A stretch of DNA of 52,910 nt from the NCBI RefSeq assembly GCF_014203535.1, contig NZ_JACHJI010000027.1, positions 1-52,910 on the forward strand, in the 5' to 3' direction. The notes under the pieces were generated by a model that did no database searches, had not been told where the DNA came from, and saw nothing but the letters and a program-made list of their open reading frames with translations. The stretch comes from Streptomyces griseomycini (GTDB lineage Bacteria; Actinomycetota; Actinomycetes; Streptomycetales; Streptomycetaceae). The position numbers and the translations under genes are program-made. Below, piece by piece: positions 28,524-37,442 of the stretch. Position 1 is the stretch's first letter. Every line of letters starts with the position of its first letter.

Positions 28524-29535
28524 TTGAGCCTCCTTCGGTGGTTGGCCAGCCCTACTCGCCCTGGCCGCAACGATGATGCGTTTGACACAACGGTGGACAT
28601 GGTCGCTGAGACACCCGGTTCGGTGCGTCTTGCCCCGGCCCCGAACGTCGTCCTTCTGAACCCGGAGCCAGCGGTTCCCTCTGCGATGAAGGAGGGATGG
28701 GCTCGGCAGCAGTCCGCGCGGTTTCTCCAGGCTTCGACGATCCAGCCCCGGCTGCGTCTGATCCAACGGTTCGAAGGTTTCACGGGGTTGTACCCGTGGC
28801 AGCGGACTCCCGCCGATGGCGAGGCGTTCATCGTCCACCTTCGCAGCGGGGCCAAGCCGGTCCAGTTGTCCACGGCTCGGTCCTACGAGGTGGTGATCGA
28901 GCTGTTCGTGGAGTACTTGCTGGACCGCCGGTACGGGTGGGTTGAGACGTGCCGGGAACGGTTCGACCTGTCACCGCAGGTGATCTTTCACGAGGGCAAC
29001 TCTGTCCTGCACTCGGTGGAGCAGGAGGGTGATCCCCGGCGCCGGCCCCTGACTTACGACGAGGTCCAAGCGCTGTTCGACGCCGCCGATGCCCGGCCCC
29101 GACGCATTCACGGGCAGGGCCGGAAGGGCACGCTCACCGCACTACGCGATGCTGCCGCGCTCAAGACGATCTACGCCTACGGCACGCGGCGGACCGAGTC
29201 CTCGAAGGTCGACCTGGTGGATCCGCGACGGCACGGGAAGGCGCCGCAGTTCGGGCAGGCTGGCAGCATGACTGTCCGGTACGGCAAGTCCTCCAAGGGG
29301 ACACCGCCGAAGCGACGGACCGTGCTTCTGGTCCCTGAGATGGACTGGGTGGTCGATATCCTCGACGAGTGGGTGCACGAGATTCGCCCGCGGCTCTCGC
29401 CGGACCGGCACCCGGCCTTGTGGGTGACCGAGCGGGTCGGACGGATGTCTCCCCGCTCGATCAACGAGGCGTTCGTGACGGCACGCCAGGACGCCGGCCT
29501 CGACGAGGACCTCGACCTGCGCTGTCTGCGCGCTC
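28524..29535 (+). pseudogene. Tyrosine recombinase/integrase, truncated in the catalytic domain
   Basis: The core-binding part (SARSYEVVIELFVEYLLDRR-like region) and the first catalytic Arg (IYAYGTRRTESSKVDLVD), the beta-hairpin Lys region (YGKSSKGTPPKRRTVLL) and the start of box II (DLRCLR, normally H.LRH) are visible. After position 29530 the frame runs into a downstream gene out of register, so the HxxR end and the nucleophile Tyr are missing. No transposition or integration activity is expected. The start is uncertain; upstream residues to 28524 may be non-native. Confidence 0.72.
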
Positions 29536-29536
29536 C

Positions 29537-30690
29537 ACCCCCTCGCCGCCGTACTGACCGGCGCGGACAACCCCTACCGCGTCCTGCAGTGGCTGCGCCG
29601 AAGCCCTGCCGCCCGCCTCCTGGGACGCCTGGCCCTCGATCCCGAAGCACTGGACCACAAATCCCTCGACGTGCTGCCGCGACGGACTGCCACCGCCTAC
29701 GTGCGTGGGCTGCTCGTCACCGCCGGCATCCTGCCGCCACGCGATGAGAATCTCGCCCTCCTCACCAACCGGGTCGCGCGGACCGTGGCCGAACTGCCAC
29801 CACGGCACGCCGATCTCGTCCGTCCGTTCGCCGCATGGCACATCATCCGCGACGCCCACCGACGCTCGTCGCGCGGCCGTTACACCTATGCCGCACACAA
29901 GGGTGACTGCGGCAACGTCCTCGCCGCCATCAGCTTCCTGAACTGGCTCGACACCCAGCACCTGAGTCTCCCCCAGCTCCAACAGCGGCATCTGGACACC
30001 TGGGCGATCGACCGGCCAACCCTGCGCTCCCGTTTCATCCCCTTCCTCCGCTGGAGCACTGCACGACGCCTCTGCCCGCCCGATCTGGTCATCGAGCACT
30101 CAGCCGCCCAACTCCCAGGGCACTTCCAAGCCGAGGAAAAGCACCGAACACAGCTGCTGCGCTGCTTCCACGACACGGCATTGCCCGTGGAGGTCCGCGT
30201 CGTGGCTGCTCTCGTCCGCCTCTACGCCCTCCCCCTGACCCGCATCGTCGAGCTCACCGACGACCACCTTCGCCACGACCAGGGGCATACCTACCTGACG
30301 GTCAACCGCCACCCCCTCGTGCTGCCGCCGAAGCTCGCCCGCCTCATCGACGAACAGCTCCAGCACAGCCCCCGGCACAGCGACACGGCCGGGTGCAGGT
30401 ACCTTCTGCCCGGTCACAGTCCTGGGCGTCCGCGCACCCCTCTCGGCCTCGCCGACACCCTGAGGCAGCACGGTCTGCCCGTCCGGGCAGCACGGAACAC
30501 CGCCATGATGGACGCGCTGGCAGACCTGCCGCCCGTGGTCATCGCAGACCTGTTCGGCATCCACCCCAGGACAGCCGAACGCTGGGCCACCCTCGCTGGC
30601 GGGAACTGGTCCGATTATGTGGCGGCGCGACAGGCCGCCCCGCAGGCTGGGTCATCCGCCCGGCGGATTGCCGTGTCCCAGCCAATCTGA
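29537..30690 (+). pseudogene. Recombinase-associated protein of Streptomyces mobile elements, 5'-truncated
   Basis: A frame open from about 29537 reads LHPLAAVLTGADNPYRVLQW, then LLGRLALDPEALDHKSLD, LPPHQ-type helices, and LVRLYALPLTRIVELTDDHL near the end. The protein type is widespread in Streptomyces, usually next to one or two tyrosine recombinases, and its late part (ALVRLYALPLTRIVEL) looks recombinase-like. Its own function is not established. It lacks a start where similarity begins, being joined directly to the truncated recombinase; an internal GTG or CTG (about 29671) could still start a shorter product. Confidence 0.55.
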
Positions 30691-30854
30691 GGCACAGGAC
30701 GTGGACGTCCGGTCTCGGCCAGGGGCGCAGGTGGGGCCCAAGGGCCTTTCTGGTCGCCGGTGCAGATCCTGCAATCCACACCGAGCCGGGGGCCCTCACC
30801 CATTTCAAGATCACAGGTCAGTGATCGCTGTCACCGAGCTTGTGGAGAGAACAG

Positions 30855-31658
30855 CTAGGCCAGCGCCGCGGCCAGGTGGGTCAGCGATGCGTCGAGTTCG
30901 TCGGCGGCGACGACCGGCAGTCGCACCAGGTGTGCCGGGTGTGTGACCGCCGCCCAGTCGTAGGTCTGGGTCACCTCGGTGCGGCCGTCGTCGGTCGGGG
31001 TGAGCTTCCAGGTGAAGCGGTGCCCGAACGGGCGCTGTCCGGGCTGTCCGGGGGCCCAGCCGATGACCTGGTTCTCGGTGAAGGCGACGACGCGGTTCTC
31101 GATCCGGTAGTCGCCGTGCTCCTCGCTGTGCATGGCCATGATGAAGGTGTCGCCGACGGCGGCGAGCGGCTGGGAGGTCTCGGCGTGCCGCAGTCGGCCG
31201 GTGGCGTCGAGTTCGGGGTGGCGGCGGGGGTCGCGGAGGACGGCGAAGATCCGTTCGGCCGGTGCGTTCAGTACCTGGGAGACGGTGGTGTGGGTCGGGC
31301 CCTCCATGGTGACCGGGTCGGGGTAGAACCGGGCCCAGGCGATCCGTCCGTCGCGGGTGGTGAGGATGACCGGGCCGCGCAGCAGGACCGTCGCCCCGGT
31401 CGGGGCGGTGCCTCGATACTCCCACTCCGACCACAATTCGTCGCCGTTCCGGGCGTGGCGCAGGATCTCGACGTGGAGGTCGGGCAGCCCGGCCAGGATC
31501 TTCGTCCAGTTCGCGGCGACCTCGCCGGAACCGATGAACCCTTCGGCCGGTCGCAGCGGTCGTTCGGCGACGTAGTCCTCGGTGAAACAGCCGGCGATCC
31601 GTTCCGGGACGTGGGAGTTGATCGCGTCGCGCAGTGATCGAAGGGCCTGGGGGAGCAT
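30855..31658 (-). CDS. SnoaL-like / SRPBCC two-domain protein
   Basis: 267 aa from ATG 31658 with AGGAG 10 nt upstream. Residues about 1-120 are a SnoaL/NTF2-like fold (ALRSLRDAINSHVPERIAGCF, then WARFYPDPV). Residues about 125-265 are an SRPBCC/polyketide-cyclase-like fold (VLNAPAERIFAVLRDPRRHPELD, then FTWKLTPTDDGRTEVTQTYDW). Both folds bind hydrophobic small molecules; as a fusion it may be a ligand-binding or stress-response protein. It is divergent from the NB-ARC regulator, with phased repeats between, so its expression is probably controlled by that regulator. Confidence 0.82.
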   Translation of the reverse strand: MLPQALRSLRDAINSHVPERIAGCFTEDYVAERPLRPAEGFIGSGEVAANWTKILAGLPDLHVEILRHARNGDELWSEWEYRGTAPTGATVLLRGPVILTTRDGRIAWARFYPDPVTMEGPTHTTVSQVLNAPAERIFAVLRDPRRHPELDATGRLRHAETSQPLAAVGDTFIMAMHSEEHGDYRIENRVVAFTENQVIGWAPGQPGQRPFGHRFTWKLTPTDDGRTEVTQTYDWAAVTHPAHLVRLPVVAADELDASLTHLAAALA

Positions 31659-31727
31659 GGCGTGAATCTCCTAACGGTGGTTCGTCCTGTCATGTCGATC
31701 ATGAACATCGGAGGTGCTGCCCGACAA

Positions 31728-31768
31728 CCGGACACTGCCGGGACACCGCCCGGACAGCCGTCCGGACC
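31728..31768. promoter_or_regulatory. Helically phased CCGGACA repeats in a divergent promoter
   Basis: Four copies of a CCGGACA-type unit occur in line: 31728-31734, 31738-31745 (CCGGGACA), 31749-31756 (CCCGGACA) and 31762-31768 (CCGGACC). The GAC cores start at 31731, 31742, 31753 and 31765, that is 11, 11 and 12 bp apart. This places every copy on one face of the helix. They sit between two divergent starts and just before a CATAAT box. Confidence 0.6.
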
Positions 31769-31775
31769 CGGCGGG

Positions 31776-31791
31776 CATAATCGACATCGTG
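31776..31791 (+). promoter_or_regulatory. Candidate -10 box for a leaderless transcript
   Basis: CATAAT at 31776-31781 lies 7 nt before GTG 31789, and there is no Shine-Dalgarno sequence. This is the spacing of a leaderless mRNA that begins at its start codon, common in actinobacteria. The -35 match (around 31752) is weak and lies within the repeats. Confidence 0.4.
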
Positions 31792-33984
31792 AACGATTCT
31801 GCGGGACCGGCACGGAAGACGATCAGCTTCGCGGCGCTCTTGCGGGACTTACGGGAGGCCAGGTCGCTGACCCAGCAGGAGCTGGCCGCCGCCGCCGGGG
31901 TGTCCGTCGACGCGGTCAGCGCGCTGGAACGCGGGCGACGGACCCAGCCCCAGCCGCACACCGTGCGGGCACTGGCCACGGCGCTGCAGCTCCGCGACGC
32001 CGACCGCATGGCGCTGCTGTCCACCCTGGGCCGGGCCGGGGACGCGGCGCTCGAAATGCCGTCCCGCAAGCTGACGCCCCGCACGCCGTCGCCGCCGAGC
32101 GTCGAGGTGGTCGGGCGTGACGACGAGGTCGCGGAGATCGTCGCCGCCCTGGGCACCACGCCGGGCCGGCTGGTGACGCTCACCGGTCCGGGCGGGGTGG
32201 GCAAGACCACCGTCGCCCTCGTAGCCGCTGATGTGATGGCCGCCGAGCGCCCGGGCGCCGTGTACTTCGCCGACCTCACCGACGTCACCGAACCCGACGA
32301 CGCCCTCGCGGCCGTGGCCCACGCGGCGGCCTGCGCCGCCGACACCGTGACCGGACTCGCGGAGCATCTCGCCGGGACGTCGGCCCTGCTCGTACTCGAC
32401 AACCTGGAGCGCGTCACGGCCTGCGGGCCCCACCTGGCCGAGCTGCTCACCGCCTCCCCCGACACGGTGATCCTGGCCACCAGCCGCGTCCCGCTGCGCG
32501 TACGCCGGGAACGTGAGGTGCGTATCGCCCCGCTCGGTCCGAGCGCGGCGGAGCGGCTCTTCGGCGAGCGGCTGGCCGCCGCCGGGGCACCGCCCATGGG
32601 GAGGGCAGACGACAGTGCCGTCGCGCAGCTGTGCCGACAGGCCGACGGGCTGCCCCTGGCCATCGAACTTCTGGCCGCCACAGCGGCCCGGCTGGGGCCG
32701 CGGGCACTGCTCGAACGAATCGACGCACTCAGGGAACTGCCCGTGGCCGGCCCACAGGACCTGCCGGCGCGGCAACGCACCATGGCGGCCACCATCGAGT
32801 GGAGCCGCCAGATGCTCGGCCCCGCGGCCCAGCGCCTGCTCCCCCGGCTCTCCATGGTGCCGGGCAGCTTCTCCCTCGACACCGTCGACGCGATCGCCGC
32901 GCCGGACACGGCGGATGCGGTGGGGGCACTCGCCGAGCTGATCGAACACTCCCTGGTGGCTCGCGCCGACGACACGGGGCCGGTCACGCGGTACCGGCTG
33001 CTGGAACCGGTCCGCCGGCACGCCGTCGAGACCCTCGAACCGGCCGACCGGGAACACGTCCGTCGGGGCGTGGCCCGATGGGCCCTGCGGGCGGGACGCG
33101 AACACGGTGCGCGGATCCGGGGCCGCGGCGACATGACGGCGGTCGAGCAGGTCGAGACCGACCGCCATGTGCTGCGGCTCGGCTTCGACCACCTCGTCGA
33201 CACCGGCCAGTACGACGACGCCGCCGAGCTGCTGTGGTCGGTGTGGCTGCCGCTGTGGATGACCGGGCACACCCACGAAGCCCTCGCCTGGACCAACCGC
33301 CTGCACGAGAACAACCTGAGCGAGCATGGGCGGGCCCGCTGGCTGGTGGCGCGCGCCGGGTCCAATCGCGTCGCCGCGGATCTGTTCACCACCGCGGAGC
33401 GGGCAATGTGCCTTGCCGAGCGGATCGACGACGCCTCGCTGGCCGCGGAAGCAGCGATCTTCGCGTCGGCGGCGGCGCTGCGCCTGGAGGACTTCGACGG
33501 TTCACGGACTCTGCTGGCCAGGGCAGAGGTCCTGATGAAGAAGCGCCTTGATGTGGAGCGCGACGTGTGGGCGGCCGTGCACGTGCCGATCGGCTACGGC
33601 GACGGTGCGCTGTTGCGCGGCGACCGGGCCGCGGCGGCGCGGCACTGGCGGGCCGCCGCGGACACGGCGCAAAAGCTGGGCAGTGAGTTCTCGGTCCCAG
33701 CGGTCCTCGCGGAGTGCGCGCAGGCCGCCCGCAGCGAAGGACGCCTGGATGACGCCGCCGTGATGCTCGCCGCCGCCGCCGAACTCTCCCCCCAGCAGGA
33801 CGAGCGGCTGCGGACACACTTGGCGGGCGTGGCCGCAGCCGTGGCCGCCGACCTCGGTGACGTGGCATCAGCGCAATGGTGGGAGGGAGTGGCAGGCTCG
33901 GAACCAGCCCCGGACTCCGCCCAACTCGACGAACGGTTCCGGGAACTTGTCCGGCGTGCCGAGACCGTTTCCGGGCGGGACTGA
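31789..33984 (+). CDS. XRE-NB-ARC-TPR regulator (STAND ATPase transcription factor)
   Basis: 731 aa. An XRE helix-turn-helix occupies about 14-66 (LTQQELAAAAGVSVDAVSAL). A STAND/NB-ARC ATPase follows: P-loop GPGGVGKTT (133-141), Walker B LLVLDN (about 200-205), GLPLAIEL, and a winged helix near 330-420 ending SRYRLLEPVR-like. The remaining ~300 residues are helical TPR-like repeats. Such proteins act as ATP-dependent switches that sense a ligand or partner and regulate nearby genes. GTG 31789 is chosen because the upstream frame lacks conservation and a -10 box precedes it. The divergent SnoaL/SRPBCC gene is its likely target. Confidence 0.88.
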   Translation: MNDSAGPARKTISFAALLRDLREARSLTQQELAAAAGVSVDAVSALERGRRTQPQPHTVRALATALQLRDADRMALLSTLGRAGDAALEMPSRKLTPRTPSPPSVEVVGRDDEVAEIVAALGTTPGRLVTLTGPGGVGKTTVALVAADVMAAERPGAVYFADLTDVTEPDDALAAVAHAAACAADTVTGLAEHLAGTSALLVLDNLERVTACGPHLAELLTASPDTVILATSRVPLRVRREREVRIAPLGPSAAERLFGERLAAAGAPPMGRADDSAVAQLCRQADGLPLAIELLAATAARLGPRALLERIDALRELPVAGPQDLPARQRTMAATIEWSRQMLGPAAQRLLPRLSMVPGSFSLDTVDAIAAPDTADAVGALAELIEHSLVARADDTGPVTRYRLLEPVRRHAVETLEPADREHVRRGVARWALRAGREHGARIRGRGDMTAVEQVETDRHVLRLGFDHLVDTGQYDDAAELLWSVWLPLWMTGHTHEALAWTNRLHENNLSEHGRARWLVARAGSNRVAADLFTTAERAMCLAERIDDASLAAEAAIFASAAALRLEDFDGSRTLLARAEVLMKKRLDVERDVWAAVHVPIGYGDGALLRGDRAAAARHWRAAADTAQKLGSEFSVPAVLAECAQAARSEGRLDDAAVMLAAAAELSPQQDERLRTHLAGVAAAVAADLGDVASAQWWEGVAGSEPAPDSAQLDERFRELVRRAETVSGRD

Positions 33985-34119
33985 GCCCGGCCGTCCGCCC
34001 GTACCGGCGCTGTCCGGTCGATGTCCGGTGGTCTCCCCCCAAGCGAGGGGGCCAGGATCGGGTTCATCGGGTCGGCCGCCCCTGCGGGCCGACCTCCGTC
34101 GACCCCGAGGAAGCCCCCC

Positions 34120-34251
34120 ATGACAGCCACCCCCGTCGTGCTCGCCGCGACCCCACTCACCGGTCACGTCCGGCCGATCCTGAACCTCGCCCGCCACCTC
34201 GTCAGCCGTACGAGCGGGGCGCGGTTGGTGGTCGAGACTGCGTCGACGTAG
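34120..34251 (+). pseudogene. Glycosyltransferase (MGT/GT1-type) N-terminal stub
   Basis: ATG 34120, with GAGGAAG upstream, starts TATPVVLAATPLTGHVRPIL then NLARHLVSR. This is the N-terminal nucleotide-sugar glycosyltransferase motif, with the acceptor-site His in TGH. After about 35 residues the sequence loses similarity and stops at 34251. The rest of the gene (about 350 residues in the family) is absent. Such enzymes glycosylate macrolides, including for resistance. Confidence 0.6.
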
Positions 34252-34525
34252 TCGGCTGTAGGTATCGCATGCGCGTGTCCCGCTTCGCTACGGCGGCCCG
34301 CTCGATGCGGAATGCGGAGGACTCGCCGACGCGCAAGGCGCCACAGGTCACCTCACTGCCCCGGCCCTTGGGTCGGCTACAAGTTCCAGCAGTGGTTGTT
34401 GACCGTCTCGGGAGGCAGCCGAACCGGTTCAGGGCCGGTGCTGATGGGAACGGGAGGCACCTGGCAGCTCGTCCTGCTCCCGGACGTTGCGGCGATCCTT
34501 CCGACCGTGGACCTTCGGACAGACA

Positions 34526-35023
34526 TCAGACTGTTCGCCAGCGCGGGGCCTGGTCGTCGGGGGCGTCCGGGGAGGCGAAGTGGAACGGCACCCCGAGGGA
34601 GTCGGCCAGGGCACGGCCCGCCGCTGCGGCGACAAGGCCCGGCGGGTGTCCGCCAGGGCGGTGGTGGACAGTCGCCAGATGGCTTTCCCCAGCCGGGTCC
34701 AGGACCGCGACCAGTACCACGAACCAGTCATGGACGGTGTCGCCGTCCCACAGAGCCTCCACCGCGGCCACCTGGCCCGGGAGTGCCGCGGCGCGGGCTG
34801 TGAGTGAGGGGAGGTCGAGCGGATCGGGCGGCCTATGCTGCACACGGTCGCCGAGGGCCTCGTAGCGCGCGTGGACCACCTGCTCAGCCTCGTGCAGACC
34901 CAGCCCCAACGGCCGCAAGGCCTCCCACGCGGTCTTGACCGCCATCAAGTAGCGATCACGCAGCACACACGCGTCGACCTCCCGGCGGGTCCGTTCCTCC
35001 AGATAGGCCCACCAGCCGCTCAT
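34526..35023 (-). CDS. Hypothetical protein
   Basis: 165 aa if started at ATG 35023 (MSGWWAYLEERTRREVDACV). It is a plausible single protein with Trp- and Glu-rich helices, a central 'AAVEALWDGDTVHDWFVVLVAVLD' pattern, and a charged tail. Typical Streptomyces codon use and no internal stop support a real gene. Function unrecognised. The ribosome site is weak. Confidence 0.5.
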   Translation of the reverse strand: MSGWWAYLEERTRREVDACVLRDRYLMAVKTAWEALRPLGLGLHEAEQVVHARYEALGDRVQHRPPDPLDLPSLTARAAALPGQVAAVEALWDGDTVHDWFVVLVAVLDPAGESHLATVHHRPGGHPPGLVAAAAGRALADSLGVPFHFASPDAPDDQAPRWRTV

Positions 35024-35296
35024 CCGGCGTCCGGGCAGGATCTCGTGGCGCGCGTCATGACGCGAACATACGGCAGCACACCACCAACGCCCCAGCCGGC
35101 CCCCGAGAATGCAGAGCACTGCCGGAACCCGTGAACATCCCGTCCCGGTCCCGAACGCCTCGTGTCTCCGGATCGGTCTCGAAGCACTGTCCGCCTTCAT
35201 GGACGAAGGGGTATGGCCCCCACCCAGCACGGGGCGCAGATCGCCAGTGAATGGCCCGAGCTACGGGGCCGGCGACCCCCGCGGAGCGCGGGGGAC

Positions 35297-35974
35297 CGGA
35301 CGGCGGTGCGGTTGGAAGTCGGACACGGACTGACGGTGACCGGGACCGCGCTGGCATTCCTGCAGGACGCCCGCCGCCGCAGCGACGTGTGCCGGTCCCT
35401 GGACTGGATCCCGAAGTTCACCACCCCCTCGGGGGCTGCGAAGCCGTCGTCCCCCGACGCCCTGCTCCACTACCGACGCCACCACGCGGACCGTACGGAC
35501 GGTGCGAACCGCATGAACGGCACGGACGACGGCAACGGGGACGGGAACGATGTCAGGGGTGGGGTGATGCTGCGGGCGTTCATCGAAGTCGACCGCGCCA
35601 CCATGGGCCCCGAACGCCTCGCCACCAAACTCAGCAGCTACGCACGCCTCCGCAGTTACACGCCCGCACCCGTGACCCGGCAGCGGCAACAACCCTTCCC
35701 CGAACCGATCCAAGAAAGCCGGCGACGGCGTTACCCCCTCTTCCCCCGCCTCCTGTTCATCCTCGACGGCACCGGCCCCACAGGCGTCGAAGTCCGCATC
35801 CACGCTCTACGGGCAGCAGCCCGCGATGTCGCGCCGGCCGGCTTCCTGCGCGACGTGCCTGTCCTGACCACACCGATGACCGACCTGCTCCGCCACGGTC
35901 CTACCGCGCCCGTCTGGCGGCCCATCCAGGAACCCGACCACAGGACCGGCTGGATGCACACCCGACACCCGTAA
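35297..35974 (+). pseudogene. Replication-relaxation family protein, C-terminal fragment
   Basis: The fragment contains VEVGHALTVT-like LEVGHGLTVTGTALAFLQDA, LRAFIEVDRATMGPERLATK and YPLFPRLLFILDGTGPTGVE, then FLRDVPVLTTP. These are hallmarks of the plasmid-associated replication-relaxation proteins (PF13814 type) of actinobacteria. The N-terminal winged-helix part is missing upstream of 35297. A second piece of the same family lies at 37158. It suggests a history as plasmid or integrative-element DNA. Confidence 0.7.
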
Positions 35975-36573
35975 CCGACTATGCCGGGTCCGCGCAATCA
36001 GGCATTGTGAGGACCCGACCGCAGCGACCAGGACCCCGACCATGAGGCCTACCCAACAGGTCAACGCCATGCGCGGACCATCGCGCAACACCTGCGCAGC
36101 CGCATACTGAAGTGATCAGGGTTCAAGCGCCGGGCCCTCCCGCGCCCGGCACAGCCGCCGACTACGCAGTGCGCATCCACCGGGCTGCGCGGGACGGTCC
36201 TCGGCGACGGAGTCGTGCCCGGTGACGGCGTCGCTTGGGGTGTCGGTGAGGGTGATGCGCTTGCCGGGCGGCTCGCGCCGGACAAGGAAGATGGCGGCGT
36301 GGTGGCGGGCGTCGGCGATGCAGCCGCCGTCCGCGTCCGGCGGCCTGCAGCCGTCCCCGTCCGCTTGAGATTCCACCGGCATCGCCACTCTCCTGCGCCT
36401 TCATCCCGGCGGGGGTATCCCGTCTCGTGGCTGTGCATGCCGCAAGGAGCCGGGGTCCGGCACGGCCGCCGCGATGCATCCCGCCACGTCCAGGGGGCAG
36501 ACTCGTGCACATACGCCCCCACCCCCCGGAACGAGCCTGAGCGCACTGGAGGGGACGAGGAATCGAGGAGACG
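35975..36573. other. 600-bp gap without a convincing gene
   Basis: Lies between the replication-relaxation fragment and a STAS gene. A minus-strand frame at 36116-36388 (90 aa) could encode a small protein, but nothing in it is recognisable. GGGTAT at 36413 resembles a sigma-B-type -10, without a good -35. Confidence 0.4.
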
Positions 36574-36939
36574 GTGGCCGACGCAGCGCACACCCACCGG
36601 CCGGACCGGCTTTTGATCGCGCACCGTGAGGTCGACGGCATCCGTGTCGTGACCGTGCGAGGCGAGATCGATCACGACGTCCGGGACACCTTCAGCCAGG
36701 CGCTGGCCCTCGACGACACGACGGGGCCGACGCGGACCGTGGTGGACCTCAGCGGTGTGCCCTTCATGGACTCCAGCGGCGTCAACGTCCTGCTCGCTCT
36801 TTACCGGACCACCCGCGACACTGAGGGCTGGCTGCGCATCGCCGGCGCCCGGCCTCCAGTCCTGCGGATCCTGCAGGTCCTCGGCATCGACGCCGTCATC
36901 GCCTGCCACCCCACCCTTGAACAGGCCCTGGCCAGCTGA
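36574..36939 (+). CDS. STAS-domain anti-sigma factor antagonist (RsbV-like)
   Basis: 121 aa from GTG 36574 behind GAGGAG. Single STAS domain; the phosphorylation loop DLSGVPFMDSSGVNVLL has the conserved Asp-Ser-Ser (the Ser is the kinase target). In partner switching the unphosphorylated antagonist binds the anti-sigma kinase and frees the sigma factor. Its closest lookalike in the window is the STAS gene at 49532, which shares FMDSSG.NVL and the same C-terminal HPTL.QAL pattern; both end in Ala-Leu-rich tails. Confidence 0.9.
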   Translation: MADAAHTHRPDRLLIAHREVDGIRVVTVRGEIDHDVRDTFSQALALDDTTGPTRTVVDLSGVPFMDSSGVNVLLALYRTTRDTEGWLRIAGARPPVLRILQVLGIDAVIACHPTLEQALAS

Positions 36940-37157
36940 CCCCCACCCCGCACCCCCGCGACACAAAACCGCTACATTTTGCCCGCTCACTCCCCCGATT
37001 ACGAGCCGTAGGCGGTGGTTACCTGCCCAGAGCGGGGTTGGGAAGCAGCCCCGCCGAGTCCTCCGAGCGCACGCCCCGGAGGACTCGCCACCAGACAGCC
37101 ACGCCTTCGCACGGCCCTGAGCCGGCGCGCCCGAGGACAGGGGCGGCGACCTCGAAG

Positions 37158-37256
37158 ACCATGACCGACCACACCGCGGTACGGCTGTGGGTCGGGCACG
37201 GGCTGAGCGTGACCGAGACCGCGCTCGCCTTCCTTCAGGACGCCCGCCCAGGCGCC
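37158..37256 (+). pseudogene. Second replication-relaxation fragment
   Basis: A ~30-residue piece DHTAVRLWVGHGLSVTETAL then AFLQDARP is almost the same as the start of the fragment at 35297. It breaks off after DARP. It is a partial duplicate or remnant of a second copy. Confidence 0.5.
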
Positions 37257-37442
37257 CGACAACGTGACAGCGCCCTTCCACGACCTGGTCCCCGTTCAGG
37301 CCGAGCTGGATCGCCGGTCCGCCCCACGAGGCGGCCGCCGCGATCCGGTCGGCCGCCGCAGCAGTGGACAACTGCGCCGCCGACATGGCTGGTGAGGGGA
37401 AAAAGCTGGAAGTGGTGCAGGCGCAGGTGAGAGCGTGGTCCC

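Noticed and set aside
28197..28838. Upstream extension of the NACHT frame by about 210 codons
   Set aside because: The extension runs antisense through a ligase remnant and a recombinase, and ATG 28196 has a good ribosome site.
31671..33392. Long minus-strand frame opposite the NB-ARC regulator
   Set aside because: Serine- and arginine-rich shadow; the plus strand has HTH and P-loop motifs.
36413..36418. GGGTAT as a sigma-B promoter for the STAS gene at 36574
   Set aside because: No GNNT element lies at the right distance upstream and the start codon is 156 bp away.
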